NCBI RefSeq assembly: GCF_902170565.1
Contig: NZ_CABHXX010000091.1
Coordinates: 36,313-100,312 of the forward strand
Length of the DNA: 64,000 bases
From: Yersinia thracica
Lineage (GTDB): Bacteria; Pseudomonadota; Gammaproteobacteria; Enterobacterales; Enterobacteriaceae
Direction of reading: 5' to 3'
Shown here: positions 27,108-36,166 of the stretch, piece by piece
Position numbering within the stretch: position 1 is the stretch's first letter
How the letters are laid out: every line of letters starts with the position of its first letter
Position numbers and translations under genes: made by a program
The notes under the pieces: model-generated
Database searches by the model: none
What the model was told of the DNA's origin: nothing
Seen by the model: the letters and a program-made list of their open reading frames with translations, nothing else

Positions 27108-28025
27108 ATGAGAATAACTAATACTAGCATGTCCAGAATAATGATGAACAGTATGGCGAATCGCACGGCTGAATATGCAAAATTAAATGAGCAGTTAACC
27201 AGCGGTAAGCGAGTCAATAAAATATCAGATGATCCTGTTGCCAGTATGCAGTTGGTTCAATTAGAAAATTCAAAATCAGATGTCGAACAATATAAAACCA
27301 ATGTCGTCCGTTTGTCCGGTAACTATTCTGTACAAGAGGCCAGTTTAAAATCGCTGGACAACCAATTGATCGTGGTGCGTGATAAAATGTTGGCCGCAAA
27401 AAATGGCAATCATTCTGCAACAGAGTCTGCAACCTTTGGCCATGAAATAAATTTGTTACTTGATGGAATGATGTCTGATCTTAATACTAAAAATCCCGAT
27501 GGGAATTATTTATTTTCTGGGACTAAAAGTAATATTAAGCCTGTTGAGTATGACCCAGCAACGCAAACATATACTTTTAATGGTAACAATGAGCGGCGTG
27601 ATACGGTGGTCGGTAATGGTATCACCTTACAAGAAAATACTGATCTGAGTAGCGCACTGTCAACATCGGCAAATGATTTAGAGATATTGACTAATTTGAA
27701 AAAGTTAGCCAATAAAATGATTGATTCGAGCATTGCGCCTGCTACTTATAACCAGGAAATTAGTGATAATCTGACGGCTATCGCAACGGCGACTAAAAAA
27801 ATTGGCGGCATGGTCACTGAGTTAGGCGCTAAACAAAATCGTCTTGATCATTTATCCAATCTTCATGATGACGTTGAAATTGTGAATGCTAATCTGGAAA
27901 ATGACTTAGCAGGGATTGATATATTTCAGGTTAATGCTGCTATGCAGAGTAATTTGTTATCAACAAAAATTGCCCATAGTATGCAAGCAAAAATAAGTCA
28001 GTTATCCCTTTTTAACTATATTTAG
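27108..28025 (+). CDS. lfgL: Lateral hook-filament junction protein LfgL (FlgL/HAP3 family)
   Basis: 305 residues. The flagellin-like N-terminus (NEQLTSGKRVNKISDDPVAS, about 27-46) and helical C-terminus match FlgL. It forms the last junction layer below the filament. Confidence 0.93.
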   Translation: MRITNTSMSRIMMNSMANRTAEYAKLNEQLTSGKRVNKISDDPVASMQLVQLENSKSDVEQYKTNVVRLSGNYSVQEASLKSLDNQLIVVRDKMLAAKNGNHSATESATFGHEINLLLDGMMSDLNTKNPDGNYLFSGTKSNIKPVEYDPATQTYTFNGNNERRDTVVGNGITLQENTDLSSALSTSANDLEILTNLKKLANKMIDSSIAPATYNQEISDNLTAIATATKKIGGMVTELGAKQNRLDHLSNLHDDVEIVNANLENDLAGIDIFQVNAAMQSNLLSTKIAHSMQAKISQLSLFNYI

Positions 28026-28036
28026 GTTAGGAATTT

Positions 28037-29047
28037 ATGCAAGTAAGATCCTCCAGTGTTAGTCCCGGCATTGCTGCCGGGCTAGCGGTTAATAAACGCA
28101 TTGGCGTTGAACCCTCTCAGCAGATAAAGCCGCTAAAGCCGCGGGTCACACCGGCTGCCTTTCCAGAGTCTGGCTACCTTTCGACAGAACCTTTGCGTTA
28201 CAATGTGCAACTTAATAGCCAATTAACCAGTTTGCAGCTGGCGGATCACTATTTATTAGCCACTGAACGTCAATTATCAGAGCTTCAACAGGCTATCAGT
28301 CATAATCCTAAGGCCATTAAGCAACAGTCGCAGAAACTATTATTGTGGCTGGAACAAAGAGAAATTGTCTCCGGTGATGCAGTTGATCGACAGCTCAATA
28401 TATCCTTAGAAGAAAGCCCTAAAGTTAATTTTAGCTTTAAGGAGGCTAATAAGCTGTTGCAGGCGTCAGAAGATGAGACCTTGCTGTTTTCATTAGCTGA
28501 TGTTGCCAATAGTGTTGTGGCGGTCAAACTTATTGGGCAAAGTTCAGCCAAACAAAAAATGCTGCAACTTAATAAAGGGTTAGGGCGCTTGGGCATTCAT
28601 GGCAAACTGGATAATGACGGCCAACTGGCATTCCAGATTGATGAGAAACGCTGGCAGCGATTAAGCCAAAATTTGATTGTGCGCGGAGAAGGTTCGCGTT
28701 ATCCGGCAGATAAATTCCAATCTATTGAATTACAGGCCGAGAGTGTGTTGGCGGACAAGGTAAAAGAGATCGTCGGGCAGCCATTTATGGCTAAAGAATA
28801 TACCCAAGATCTGCAACAGGTATTAACACATATTACTGGCGAATTGCGCCAATTGAATAAATTCAAAGATAATGCCCGTGAACGGGTGGCAGGGATGGCC
28901 GGTATTATCCAACCTAACAGTGCAATATCTATTGCGGAGCGATTAGCGCACAAGCAATTTTCCGAGCGCCCATCTTATGCCGCGCTATCACACAGCAGCC
29001 AAGGTTATTTGCATAGTGCCATTGTCAAAAACCTATTTGTAAAATAA
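28037..29047 (+). CDS. lafW: Flag-2 locus protein LafW, putative hook-associated protein
   Basis: 336 residues, no signal peptide, no transmembrane segment, mostly helical with heptad-like Leu/Gln stretches (for example residues 55-110). It resembles no primary flagellar protein that I recognise. Its place directly after lfgL and before lafZ is that of lafW in the E. coli Flag-2 locus, where a hook-associated role has been suggested. Starts 11 bases after lfgL, so it is probably co-transcribed. The name rests on position; function is unknown. Confidence 0.6.
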   Translation: MQVRSSSVSPGIAAGLAVNKRIGVEPSQQIKPLKPRVTPAAFPESGYLSTEPLRYNVQLNSQLTSLQLADHYLLATERQLSELQQAISHNPKAIKQQSQKLLLWLEQREIVSGDAVDRQLNISLEESPKVNFSFKEANKLLQASEDETLLFSLADVANSVVAVKLIGQSSAKQKMLQLNKGLGRLGIHGKLDNDGQLAFQIDEKRWQRLSQNLIVRGEGSRYPADKFQSIELQAESVLADKVKEIVGQPFMAKEYTQDLQQVLTHITGELRQLNKFKDNARERVAGMAGIIQPNSAISIAERLAHKQFSERPSYAALSHSSQGYLHSAIVKNLFVK

Positions 29048-29073
29048 TTTTTTGTACTTAATCAGATAAAGAT

Positions 29074-29200
29074 ATATATCCAATAGATTTCGAGTTGCAG
29101 GTAGGCGGCAACGAAATGAACCCAAGGAGTTGAGATAACTCAATGAATTGGGGGATTGATGGCAGCCAACAACCCTGCATCTTGAAAGATGACGGGTATA
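29074..29200. repeat. ERIC element, about 127 bp
   Basis: TATATCC at one end and GGGTATA at the other, with the internal ERIC pattern of GAGTTGCAGG, GGCGGCAACGAAATGAACCC and GGCAGCCAACAACCCTGCA, in the opposite orientation to the copy before lafA. It sits between lafW and the convergent small membrane-protein gene. Confidence 0.85.
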
Positions 29201-29207
29201 GGGGAAA

Positions 29208-29669
29208 TTACTCTTTCCCCTTTGTCATATGACTATCATCGAGAAATATTCCACTCAATCCGTAAAGTAATGGCTGGCCAGCGACGGTCATCGGCGTCAT
29301 AAAAATATTGTTATGAGTCATATAATCCATAAAACCATCAATCATGCGCCCTGATGTTGGGTTGTTATAGAATATCGGCGTATATTTGAAATTAACTTGT
29401 TGGTTCTTCATCGCTTCTACGGTGAATTTCCCCTTAAAAATAAATCTATTATCATTGGGGTTGGTTATGGTACTGATCACTGCGTGAGGGGTTGGTGTAA
29501 TACGGACATCGTAGATCTCTTTTTTATGGGATAACAGATCATAGAACCCCATTTGCATCTCGCTATGAGGAGTGACGGAGATATCATCGATATGAGTGAG
29601 CGCCAATACAGTAAATGACACACCACAGATCAGCAATATAGGACTAATTTTAGCAGGCAGATATTTCAT
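29208..29669 (-). CDS. Small membrane protein paired with LafZ, ToxS-like in layout
   Basis: 153 residues: a short cytoplasmic N-terminus, one transmembrane helix (about residues 9-26, ISPILLICGVSFTVLAL), then about 125 periplasmic residues with no family motif that I recognise. It overlaps the end of lafZ by 20 bases and must be translated from the same mRNA. A membrane-bound winged-helix regulator followed by a small single-pass periplasmic protein is the arrangement of ToxR-ToxS and PsaE-PsaF, so it may stabilise or tune LafZ. This is inferred from architecture and position only. Confidence 0.55.
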   Translation of the reverse strand: MKYLPAKISPILLICGVSFTVLALTHIDDISVTPHSEMQMGFYDLLSHKKEIYDVRITPTPHAVISTITNPNDNRFIFKGKFTVEAMKNQQVNFKYTPIFYNNPTSGRMIDGFMDYMTHNNIFMTPMTVAGQPLLYGLSGIFLDDSHMTKGKE

Positions 29670-30705
29670 TTATTTTTCTCTCAGTTTCATCATAGATAAC
29701 GTTATTCAATAAATTGTCGTCTTGCCGCCAATGGTAAATCGTCATATTAAGCTGTTTTTTATCACATTTCGTTTCAACTGAAATAGTGTAATCCAGCCTC
29801 CGCAAGGACATATGATAATAAATAGTCAAATGTGCATTTTTAATTTTGAGGTCTTTATCAATTTTATACAGCGTGTCTTTTAGCCGGGTATACAGATTAT
29901 CGGCATTTTGCTTATCAAAGCGACTGTCTTCAATCTGAAACATCCTGATATTGCTGTAAGTCCCTTTCTCTTGTTCTGTCGCTTGATAATTAGCGGCACT
30001 TTGCCCTTGAAAAAACCAATAGAGCGCTATGGCACAGCCAATAGTGACCATCGCCAGTAAAGCTAACAGCCATTTGGTTTTTTTTGTTATTCCTTGTTGT
30101 TGGGGAGCACGTGCTACCAGCATTGGCGGTGGGGGAGAAGCCAAGGGTAACTCTGTAGCAGCTTTTTCCTGCGGTTCAATATCCGTGCTTAATCGCTGAT
30201 GATGAGATAAACCGGCGCCGTCTGCCGAGAAATTATTCATTTCTTGCGGCGTTTCATGATGTTCTGCCACAGTAAGAAGTAAAGTTTGATCGGCATTCTC
30301 GGGGGAATTGCTATTAACCATTAATGGGTCATCAGCAATTTCTACCTCACCTGGCGTGAGGGGCGGCTCATCTTCTTCAATGATTTCACAGTAAGTCGCG
30401 TCTAATAAATAGCCGATTTTAGGGATGGTTTGAATAATACGCTGCTGCTTTTTATCATCCCCCAAGGCAACCCGCAAAGTGTGGACGGCATTCGGTAAAC
30501 TATTATTACCGATGACCCGGCGCTTCCACACTAAATTGGTCAGCTCATCCCGCGAGAGAATTTGCCCTGGATGTTGCAGTAGCACATTCAGTAATTTAAG
30601 TTGATATTCACCCAGGCGTTTTTGTTCACCGGTTTCCTGATGGCTGATAAAGCCGGAAGTGAGGTCAATCGACCACTTATTAACAATATATTGGTGTTTT
30701 TTCAT
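29650..30705 (-). CDS. lafZ: Transmembrane transcriptional regulator LafZ (ToxR/CadC-type)
   Basis: 351 residues. The N-terminal OmpR/ToxR winged-helix domain (about 1-105) has LGEYQLKLLNVLLQHPGQILSRDEL and NAVHTLRVALGDD..RIIQTIPKIGYLL. A long low-complexity acidic/Pro linker follows (about 112-205), then one transmembrane helix (about 214-234) and a periplasmic domain of about 115 residues ending in Cys. It matches the position of lafZ in E. coli Flag-2, between lafW and lafA but on the other strand. It probably senses an envelope or temperature signal and regulates lateral flagellar genes; the signal and targets are not visible. Confidence 0.8.
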   Translation of the reverse strand: MKKHQYIVNKWSIDLTSGFISHQETGEQKRLGEYQLKLLNVLLQHPGQILSRDELTNLVWKRRVIGNNSLPNAVHTLRVALGDDKKQQRIIQTIPKIGYLLDATYCEIIEEDEPPLTPGEVEIADDPLMVNSNSPENADQTLLLTVAEHHETPQEMNNFSADGAGLSHHQRLSTDIEPQEKAATELPLASPPPPMLVARAPQQQGITKKTKWLLALLAMVTIGCAIALYWFFQGQSAANYQATEQEKGTYSNIRMFQIEDSRFDKQNADNLYTRLKDTLYKIDKDLKIKNAHLTIYYHMSLRRLDYTISVETKCDKKQLNMTIYHWRQDDNLLNNVIYDETERKINEISAC

Positions 30706-31011
30706 TTTTATTTTCGCAGGAATAATCCTAGAACAGCAGGTAACCCACTGTAGTATTGTGGGTATTAACTTATTGGCAATAAATGCCCGCCTAAATCTAC
30801 CGAGAGTGAAAACTTTACCCGTATTGTATTGATATCAAACAAAATATTTTTGTAAGATGCGTTATGCTATCAATTTTATTATCTGAACACACCTAATAAA
30901 CTCAGGCGCATCATATAAAATTAGCTGTTTATGAGCAAGATAAACCAAATGCACTTCTATCATGGTTATGCTGGAACTAACAATTTAAATGTCAATTTTG
31001 AATAAATAGTC

Positions 31012-31139
<128 letters not shown>

Positions 31140-31194
31140 AAAAAGGATATTAATTTAATTTTCAAATTAATAGTGTCGTCTCATCTGCGCGTGT

Positions 31195-31221
31195 TAAATA
31201 TTATCTTTTACCTTCCGTAAT
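31195..31221 (+). promoter_or_regulatory. Weak sigma-28-like promoter candidate for lafA
   Basis: TAAA (31195-31198), 15 bases, then TCCGTAAT (31214-31221), compared with TAAA-N15-GCCGATAA. The -10 match is partial. LafS should transcribe lafA, but lateral sigma-28 factors may read a shifted consensus. Confidence 0.3.
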
Positions 31222-31345
31222 ATAGTTTCACTTCACTATTTTATCTTTTTTAATTTCGTATTTAATTTTCCCAGCGGCGGTGACGCTTTTCTCAGATACC
31301 GGCAGGGAGCTAATAGGTAGCTCTCGCCAAATAGAGAAAATTATC

Positions 31346-32479
31346 ATGGGATTAAGCATCAACGACCAGTCACAAGCTTTCATCGCGGCTAAAGCACTGA
31401 ACAGATCACAGAACATGTACAACAAGGCCACCAGCCAATTGTCTACTGGCCTGCGTATTCTGAGTGCCAAAGATGATGCAGCGGGTTCACAAATTGCAGC
31501 TGGCCTGAATGCGGCTATCACTGGCCAAAATGTGGCACTGCGTAACAACTCACAAAGCTCCGCGATGCTGGAAGCGGCTAACGGTGCGCTGGCCGGTTCT
31601 GATGGTATCCTGAACCGTATGAAAGAGTTGGCAACCCAGGCCTCGAACGCCACCAATGGTACTCAAGACCGTATCGCGTTGAATGCAGAATTTAAGTCAC
31701 TGGGCGAAGAATTGAAGTCTACGTTAGAGAAATCTACCTTTGGTGACGGCACCCTGTTTGCCACCGGTGGTAAATTAGATGGTGAGCTGGTCTTCCAGAC
31801 CGGTGCCAGTGCTGAAGATGTGATTAAAATTGACCTTTCTTCACAGATTACGGGTTTAAGAGATACCGTTTCATCTACAGGTACAGTCGGTAATTCTAAG
31901 GGTGCTAGTAACTCGATTGAAAAGCTATTAGGTGTTGCGGAAGATGCAGCAAAGGATGCCAAAAAGGGTGTGGTCGATGCGCAGCATGTATTTGACAAAG
32001 CAAAGGCTGTGTTTGAGGTCGCACAAAAAGCAGGTGGTGCTACTGCTACTGGTGCTGTTGTTGACTGGGAAAATGCCAATCAGGTCTATCAAGACCTTGT
32101 GGCCGATCAGGCTAAAGCCGACGCGGCAGTAGACCATTTGAAAAAGAATGATGTTCGCTACAAATCTGGTGGTTTGGTCGGTTTGGATTTAACCACGGCT
32201 GACAATGCAAAAGAAGCGATTACTAAGCTGACCTCTGCTATTAGTGACTACAGCTCAGTGACCGCATCACTGGCAGCGGGTATTAACCGCCTGGGTTATT
32301 CCAGCGACAACCTGACCAATATGCGTGATGGTAACCAGGCCGCTAAAGATTCCATTATGAATGCGGATGCTGTTGCCGCTTCTACGGCACAAAACACCGC
32401 AATGTTGCTGATGAACAGCGGTATTAAAGCACTGTCCAAAAATACCCAAATGGGTCAGATGGTTGCACAGTTGTTCTAA
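31346..32479 (+). CDS. lafA: Lateral flagellin LafA
   Basis: 377 residues from the ATG at 31346; this gives the canonical flagellin N-terminus (MGLSINDQSQAFIAAKALNR). The N-terminal D0/D1 region (about 1-165, with QLSTGLRILSAKDDAAGSQIA) and C-terminal D1/D0 region (about 290-377, ending SKNTQMGQMVAQLF) are conserved. The central part (about 175-275) is unusually rich in Ala, Lys and Asp and looks alpha-helical, unlike the beta-rich outer domain of most flagellins. A terminator follows, isolating lafA as a single-gene unit. The ribosome site (AGAGAA) is modest for a highly made protein. Confidence 0.94.
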   Translation: MGLSINDQSQAFIAAKALNRSQNMYNKATSQLSTGLRILSAKDDAAGSQIAAGLNAAITGQNVALRNNSQSSAMLEAANGALAGSDGILNRMKELATQASNATNGTQDRIALNAEFKSLGEELKSTLEKSTFGDGTLFATGGKLDGELVFQTGASAEDVIKIDLSSQITGLRDTVSSTGTVGNSKGASNSIEKLLGVAEDAAKDAKKGVVDAQHVFDKAKAVFEVAQKAGGATATGAVVDWENANQVYQDLVADQAKADAAVDHLKKNDVRYKSGGLVGLDLTTADNAKEAITKLTSAISDYSSVTASLAAGINRLGYSSDNLTNMRDGNQAAKDSIMNADAVAASTAQNTAMLLMNSGIKALSKNTQMGQMVAQLF

Positions 32480-32494
32480 TCATTTTTGCCACTC

Positions 32495-32526
32495 AAAAAT
32501 ACCGCTGATTATGGCGGTATTTTTTT
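32495..32526 (+). terminator. Rho-independent terminator after lafA
   Basis: AATACCGC and GCGGTATT arms (32498-32505 and 32514-32521), an eight-base loop, and a six-T tract. It separates the flagellin gene from the lafB operon. Confidence 0.92.
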
Positions 32527-32614
32527 GGCCGCAATTTGCTTCCCCTTGAGGATAATAAGGAAGAAAGCTTTCCAGGTTAAAAATAATATCAATGAAAATC
32601 AATGAGTTGAAAGT

Positions 32615-32630
32615 TGGCACAACTATTGCT
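32615..32630 (+). promoter_or_regulatory. Sigma-54 promoter of the lafB operon
   Basis: TGGCAC-AACTA-TTGCT, a full -24/-12 match with correct spacing. Transcription would start near 32642, leaving about 66 bases of leader before lafB. It lies just after the lafA terminator and is a second probable LafK target. Confidence 0.9.
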
Positions 32631-32707
32631 TTATTGTGAGTCATTGAGGGTATTAACCGCTCTATCCTGAAGTGGGTGGCATAAAACAAATTATCGGAGA
32701 CACACAA

Positions 32708-33979
32708 ATGGGAATTGATGTCGATGCGTTAAGTAAGCAGGTCACCAACGGTCTGTTCGCCAAAAGAAAAGAAAAACACCATAAGCTGGAGCAGCAATTA
32801 AAAACGCAGCAAGCGGCACTGGATAAACAAAAATCGGGCTTAAGTGCTTTTCGCACCGCATTAAAAGATTTAGGCAAAGTCGAAGAAGGTTTGCTGAAAA
32901 ATAAAACCAGCACCAGCATTAAAGAAGTAGCCACCATTAGCGCCAATGAAAAAGCGCTCAAAGGCAGTTATTCATTTTTTGTAGAGAAGTTAGCCAGCGC
33001 CCATCAACTGGCCTATACCGGCTTGACAGATACGGCGGTTAAAGCGGAACAAAGCCCACTGGAATTAACGGTTAATGGTCAATCCTTTAGTGTTGAGCTG
33101 AAGGATGTTGATACCCTGGCAGATTTAGCCCATGCCATTAATCACGATAATGATAACCCCGGAGTCACCGCCTCGGTGGTGCGCAGTAATGGCCAGCAAA
33201 TCTTATTACTGACCAGTGATAAAAGCGGCGCCGCCAATAAAATAGAATTCGGTGCATCTCGCCCGGCTATTTTGAGCACCACCAACCAACAGGAACTTTC
33301 CCTCGCGGAGGATTCTGTGGTGTATATCGGCGACCCATCGAACGGCCTGAAGATAGAAAGCAGCAGCAACACGCTGGATAAAGTGATTGATGGGGTGACC
33401 ATTGAGCTGATTAAAGTGCAAAAGGTGGGTGACCCACTGCTGGAAGTCAAGGTTGAAGTCGAACCGGCGCAAACAGAAACGCAAATTAAGAAATTTATTG
33501 ATGCCTTTAATGGCGCTAAATCTGCGGTCAGTTCAAATAATCATAGCGATTCATTGTCCACCGCGTTAAAGCAAAATTTAAATAACCTGGTCGGCAAACT
33601 TTATGGCGGCAAAACCCTTGGCATGATTGGGGTGTCATTTGATCGTAATGGTGATTTGAAATTAGACAGCAAAAAATTAACCGAAGTATTGAAGACCTCG
33701 CCAACACTCATCACTGACTTGATGAGCGGCCCCGATGGGCTAATCAATAAGCTGGATAAAGCGCTAGACCCTTATTTGAATGCCAGTGACGGCTCACTAA
33801 AAGCGCGTTCAGAGATGTTGGCGATGCGCAAAACATCTCTGGAAAGAACCAAGGAAGGGTTGGAAAACAATTATGCGAGAGTATTAAAGACTAACCTACT
33901 CAAATTTAATCGCCTGAATGAGATGATGGATAAGATGCAAGCCACCATGAATATGTTTGATCAACAGGCGAGTTTTTAA
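32708..33979 (+). CDS. lafB: Lateral filament cap protein LafB (FliD/HAP2 family)
   Basis: About 423 residues. FliD N-terminal (GIDVDALSKQVTNGLFAKRK, SGLSAFRTALKDL) and C-terminal (SLKARSEMLAMRKTSLERTKEGLENNYARV) coiled-coil regions flank the D2/D3 cap domain. The ATG at 32708 has GGAG eight bases upstream. The cap folds LafA subunits at the filament tip. First gene of lafBCDEFSTU. Confidence 0.93.
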   Translation: MGIDVDALSKQVTNGLFAKRKEKHHKLEQQLKTQQAALDKQKSGLSAFRTALKDLGKVEEGLLKNKTSTSIKEVATISANEKALKGSYSFFVEKLASAHQLAYTGLTDTAVKAEQSPLELTVNGQSFSVELKDVDTLADLAHAINHDNDNPGVTASVVRSNGQQILLLTSDKSGAANKIEFGASRPAILSTTNQQELSLAEDSVVYIGDPSNGLKIESSSNTLDKVIDGVTIELIKVQKVGDPLLEVKVEVEPAQTETQIKKFIDAFNGAKSAVSSNNHSDSLSTALKQNLNNLVGKLYGGKTLGMIGVSFDRNGDLKLDSKKLTEVLKTSPTLITDLMSGPDGLINKLDKALDPYLNASDGSLKARSEMLAMRKTSLERTKEGLENNYARVLKTNLLKFNRLNEMMDKMQATMNMFDQQASF

Positions 33980-34362
33980 TGTTATTGGATCAAAACTTTC
34001 ATGATTATCAATCCGCAGATATTGGTATTCAAACGGCAGCCGCGACCTCACAGCAATTAGTGTTGATTATGTTCAATGGCTTAATGGATGAGTTGGTTCG
34101 GGCCAGAGGGCATATTGAAGCTAAGCGCTATGAGCACAAAGCCAACAGCATCAATAAATGTATTGATGTATTAAATGCACTGACCGGTTCATTGGATTTT
34201 GCTAATGGCGGGGAGCTGGCCAACAGTACCGCCAGCTTATATAGCCACTGCGTTTATCGGCTATATGACGCCAGTATCAAAATGTCACTGGAATATATTG
34301 ATGAAGTGGAAAAGATATTAGCCACTCTGCGTTCAGGTTGGGAAGCAAACCAGGAGAGCTAA
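33979..34362 (+). CDS. lafC: Lateral flagellin export chaperone LafC (FliS family)
   Basis: 127 residues. FliS hallmarks: QQLVLIMFNGLMDELVRARGHIE (about 26-48) and LYSHCVYRLYDASIKMSLEYIDEV. It should bind the C-terminus of LafA before export. The start overlaps the lafB stop by one base. Confidence 0.92.
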   Translation: MLLDQNFHDYQSADIGIQTAAATSQQLVLIMFNGLMDELVRARGHIEAKRYEHKANSINKCIDVLNALTGSLDFANGGELANSTASLYSHCVYRLYDASIKMSLEYIDEVEKILATLRSGWEANQES

Positions 34363-34691
34363 TGAATGATTTGTTGTTAATTAATGAGTGTATTGCCACC
34401 CTGGATTTGGCGATTGGGCAACAAGATTGGGAGCAAATAGAGGCGGTAGATAGCCGCGTGGTTCAGTGGTTGTCACAGCGGCCAGATAATTTGTTCTCAT
34501 TGGAGCAGCAGTCGGCGATGCAGCGCTTAAAGGAAATGTATCAACGGGCCTATGAATGTTGTGGTCTGCAAAAGCATCAATTAAAAGATGAAATAGCCCG
34601 TATGAGAGCGGCGCAAGAGGGCATCTCCGCCTACGCCGCCATGGCGGTTACCGCCTACCAAAATATGGCGCAACAAGAGGGAACCCGGTGA
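34362..34691 (+). CDS. lafD: Lateral flagellar chaperone LafD (FliT-like)
   Basis: 109 residues, helical. The FliT family has little sequence conservation; the small size, helical content and place between FliS-like lafC and FliK-like lafE support the call. It probably chaperones the cap LafB. Overlaps lafC at the stop/start. Confidence 0.75.
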   Translation: MNDLLLINECIATLDLAIGQQDWEQIEAVDSRVVQWLSQRPDNLFSLEQQSAMQRLKEMYQRAYECCGLQKHQLKDEIARMRAAQEGISAYAAMAVTAYQNMAQQEGTR

Positions 34692-35683
34692 TTACATTAA
34701 CTGGTTTTACCCCGGTTGGCAGACAACTGGCGGTGGAAAATACGCCGATCGTGGGCAATGCAGAAGAGGGCGGCACTGATCATCTGGCGGGGTTTGATGA
34801 GGCACTGTCACAAGCATGGGTACCCCATCAACCTATCTTGTTACGCCCATCAGTAGTGATGGATTTGATCGCGAAATTTGATGGCAATTTGGTGGCGGAT
34901 GATGCGGGCACGCTATCGCCAACTGATGAACAGAATCAGCAACTGCTTGATGTATTGCTGCAATTTCACGGACAGAACACGCCGATGAAAACTGTACAAT
35001 CTACAGCTACTATGCCTTTTGTACCTGTGGTGGATAGTCATCAGATAGTCAGCCAACTTGCATCAGATAATTCATCATCATTGATAAATTTGCCGAAATC
35101 GATTAGCCCACGACTGGATATTACAGCTCAACCGACAGCACCAACGGCAGAAAATTTGCTTCTTAGCCGGATTATGCCAGAGGGAATAAGTGCGGCTATC
35201 CCCACCACGCTGAGTCATATTGCCAATAACAGCGGTGAAGTGGCCGCCCCTCGGATGGAGAGCCAACTGACATTAGCGGCTAACCCGAAAGCGTGGTCGC
35301 AACAGTTACATAATGTGCTCGGTGAGCGCCTGCAATTGCAGGTGGAGAACAAAGTGCAACATGCCACTATTCGGTTAGACCCACCGGATATGGGTAAAAT
35401 TGATATTTCAGTGCATATGGAAGGAGGAAAGTTACAAGTTCATATTAATGTAAGTCAGGGGGATGTTTATCGGGCATTGCAACAGAGCTGCGCAGAGTTA
35501 CGACAAACATTAACCGGGCAAAATAGTGCTGCTGTAGAGGTACAGATATCGGCGAATAGCCAGCAGCAACAACAGCAACGACAGCAGAACCAACAGGCGC
35601 ATGCTGATATTTTGGCAGCACGTCATATTGAGGCTCAAGAAAATATGAGTGCCGACGACGGTACGCTCCTCATCACCGTATAA
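34688..35683 (+). CDS. lafE: Lateral flagellar hook-length control protein LafE (FliK family)
   Basis: 331 residues with a GTG start. The C-terminal FliK domain is clear: LQVENKVQHATIRLDPPDMGKIDISVHMEGGKLQVHI (key motif LDPPDMGKI near residue 236). A poly-Gln tract (QQQQQQRQQNQQ) lies near residue 298, encoded by CAA/CAG repeats. The N-terminal ruler part is unstructured. It should trigger the LfhB substrate switch. Confidence 0.9.
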   Translation: MITLTGFTPVGRQLAVENTPIVGNAEEGGTDHLAGFDEALSQAWVPHQPILLRPSVVMDLIAKFDGNLVADDAGTLSPTDEQNQQLLDVLLQFHGQNTPMKTVQSTATMPFVPVVDSHQIVSQLASDNSSSLINLPKSISPRLDITAQPTAPTAENLLLSRIMPEGISAAIPTTLSHIANNSGEVAAPRMESQLTLAANPKAWSQQLHNVLGERLQLQVENKVQHATIRLDPPDMGKIDISVHMEGGKLQVHINVSQGDVYRALQQSCAELRQTLTGQNSAAVEVQISANSQQQQQQRQQNQQAHADILAARHIEAQENMSADDGTLLITV

Positions 35684-35693
35684 AGGACTATAA

Positions 35694-36161
35694 ATGAACA
35701 CACAGAAAAAAACATTTTCAATGAAAGTGTGGGGCTTGTTATTGTTAATTGCATTGGTTGCAGTGGCGGTAATATATCATGATGTTATTTTGGAAAAATT
35801 AAATAATAAGCCCATTGCTATCAGTAAATCTTTTGTACGGGGCGATAAAACAGTTCAGTTTGTTGAAATTAAGAACATGATTATCACACTAAAAGATACC
35901 AAAACTGAGCGCTACCTGCAGCTGGAATTAGGTGTGGCAACGGGTGATGATGATGATATTAAGAAAGTTATCGCGATGGTGCCGGTCATTCAATCGGCTA
36001 CAGTTAACTTATTTTCTCATATGGATTATCAAGTAGTACGTAATACGTCTATTGTTGATTTACGTCGTCAGTTGATGAATGAATATAAAAAAGATTTTGA
36101 AAAATTAAATGCGCCAATGCCATTTGATGATGTGGTAATTAGCCGAATGGTCTTCCAATAA
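35694..36161 (+). CDS. lafF: Lateral flagellar basal body-associated protein LafF (FliL family)
   Basis: 155 residues: one N-terminal transmembrane helix (about 10-28) and a periplasmic FliL domain with LQLELGVATGDDDDIKKV. FliL surrounds stator units and supports torque, in keeping with its position shortly before lafT and lafU. Confidence 0.86.
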   Translation: MNTQKKTFSMKVWGLLLLIALVAVAVIYHDVILEKLNNKPIAISKSFVRGDKTVQFVEIKNMIITLKDTKTERYLQLELGVATGDDDDIKKVIAMVPVIQSATVNLFSHMDYQVVRNTSIVDLRRQLMNEYKKDFEKLNAPMPFDDVVISRMVFQ

Positions 36162-36166
36162 TCAAT

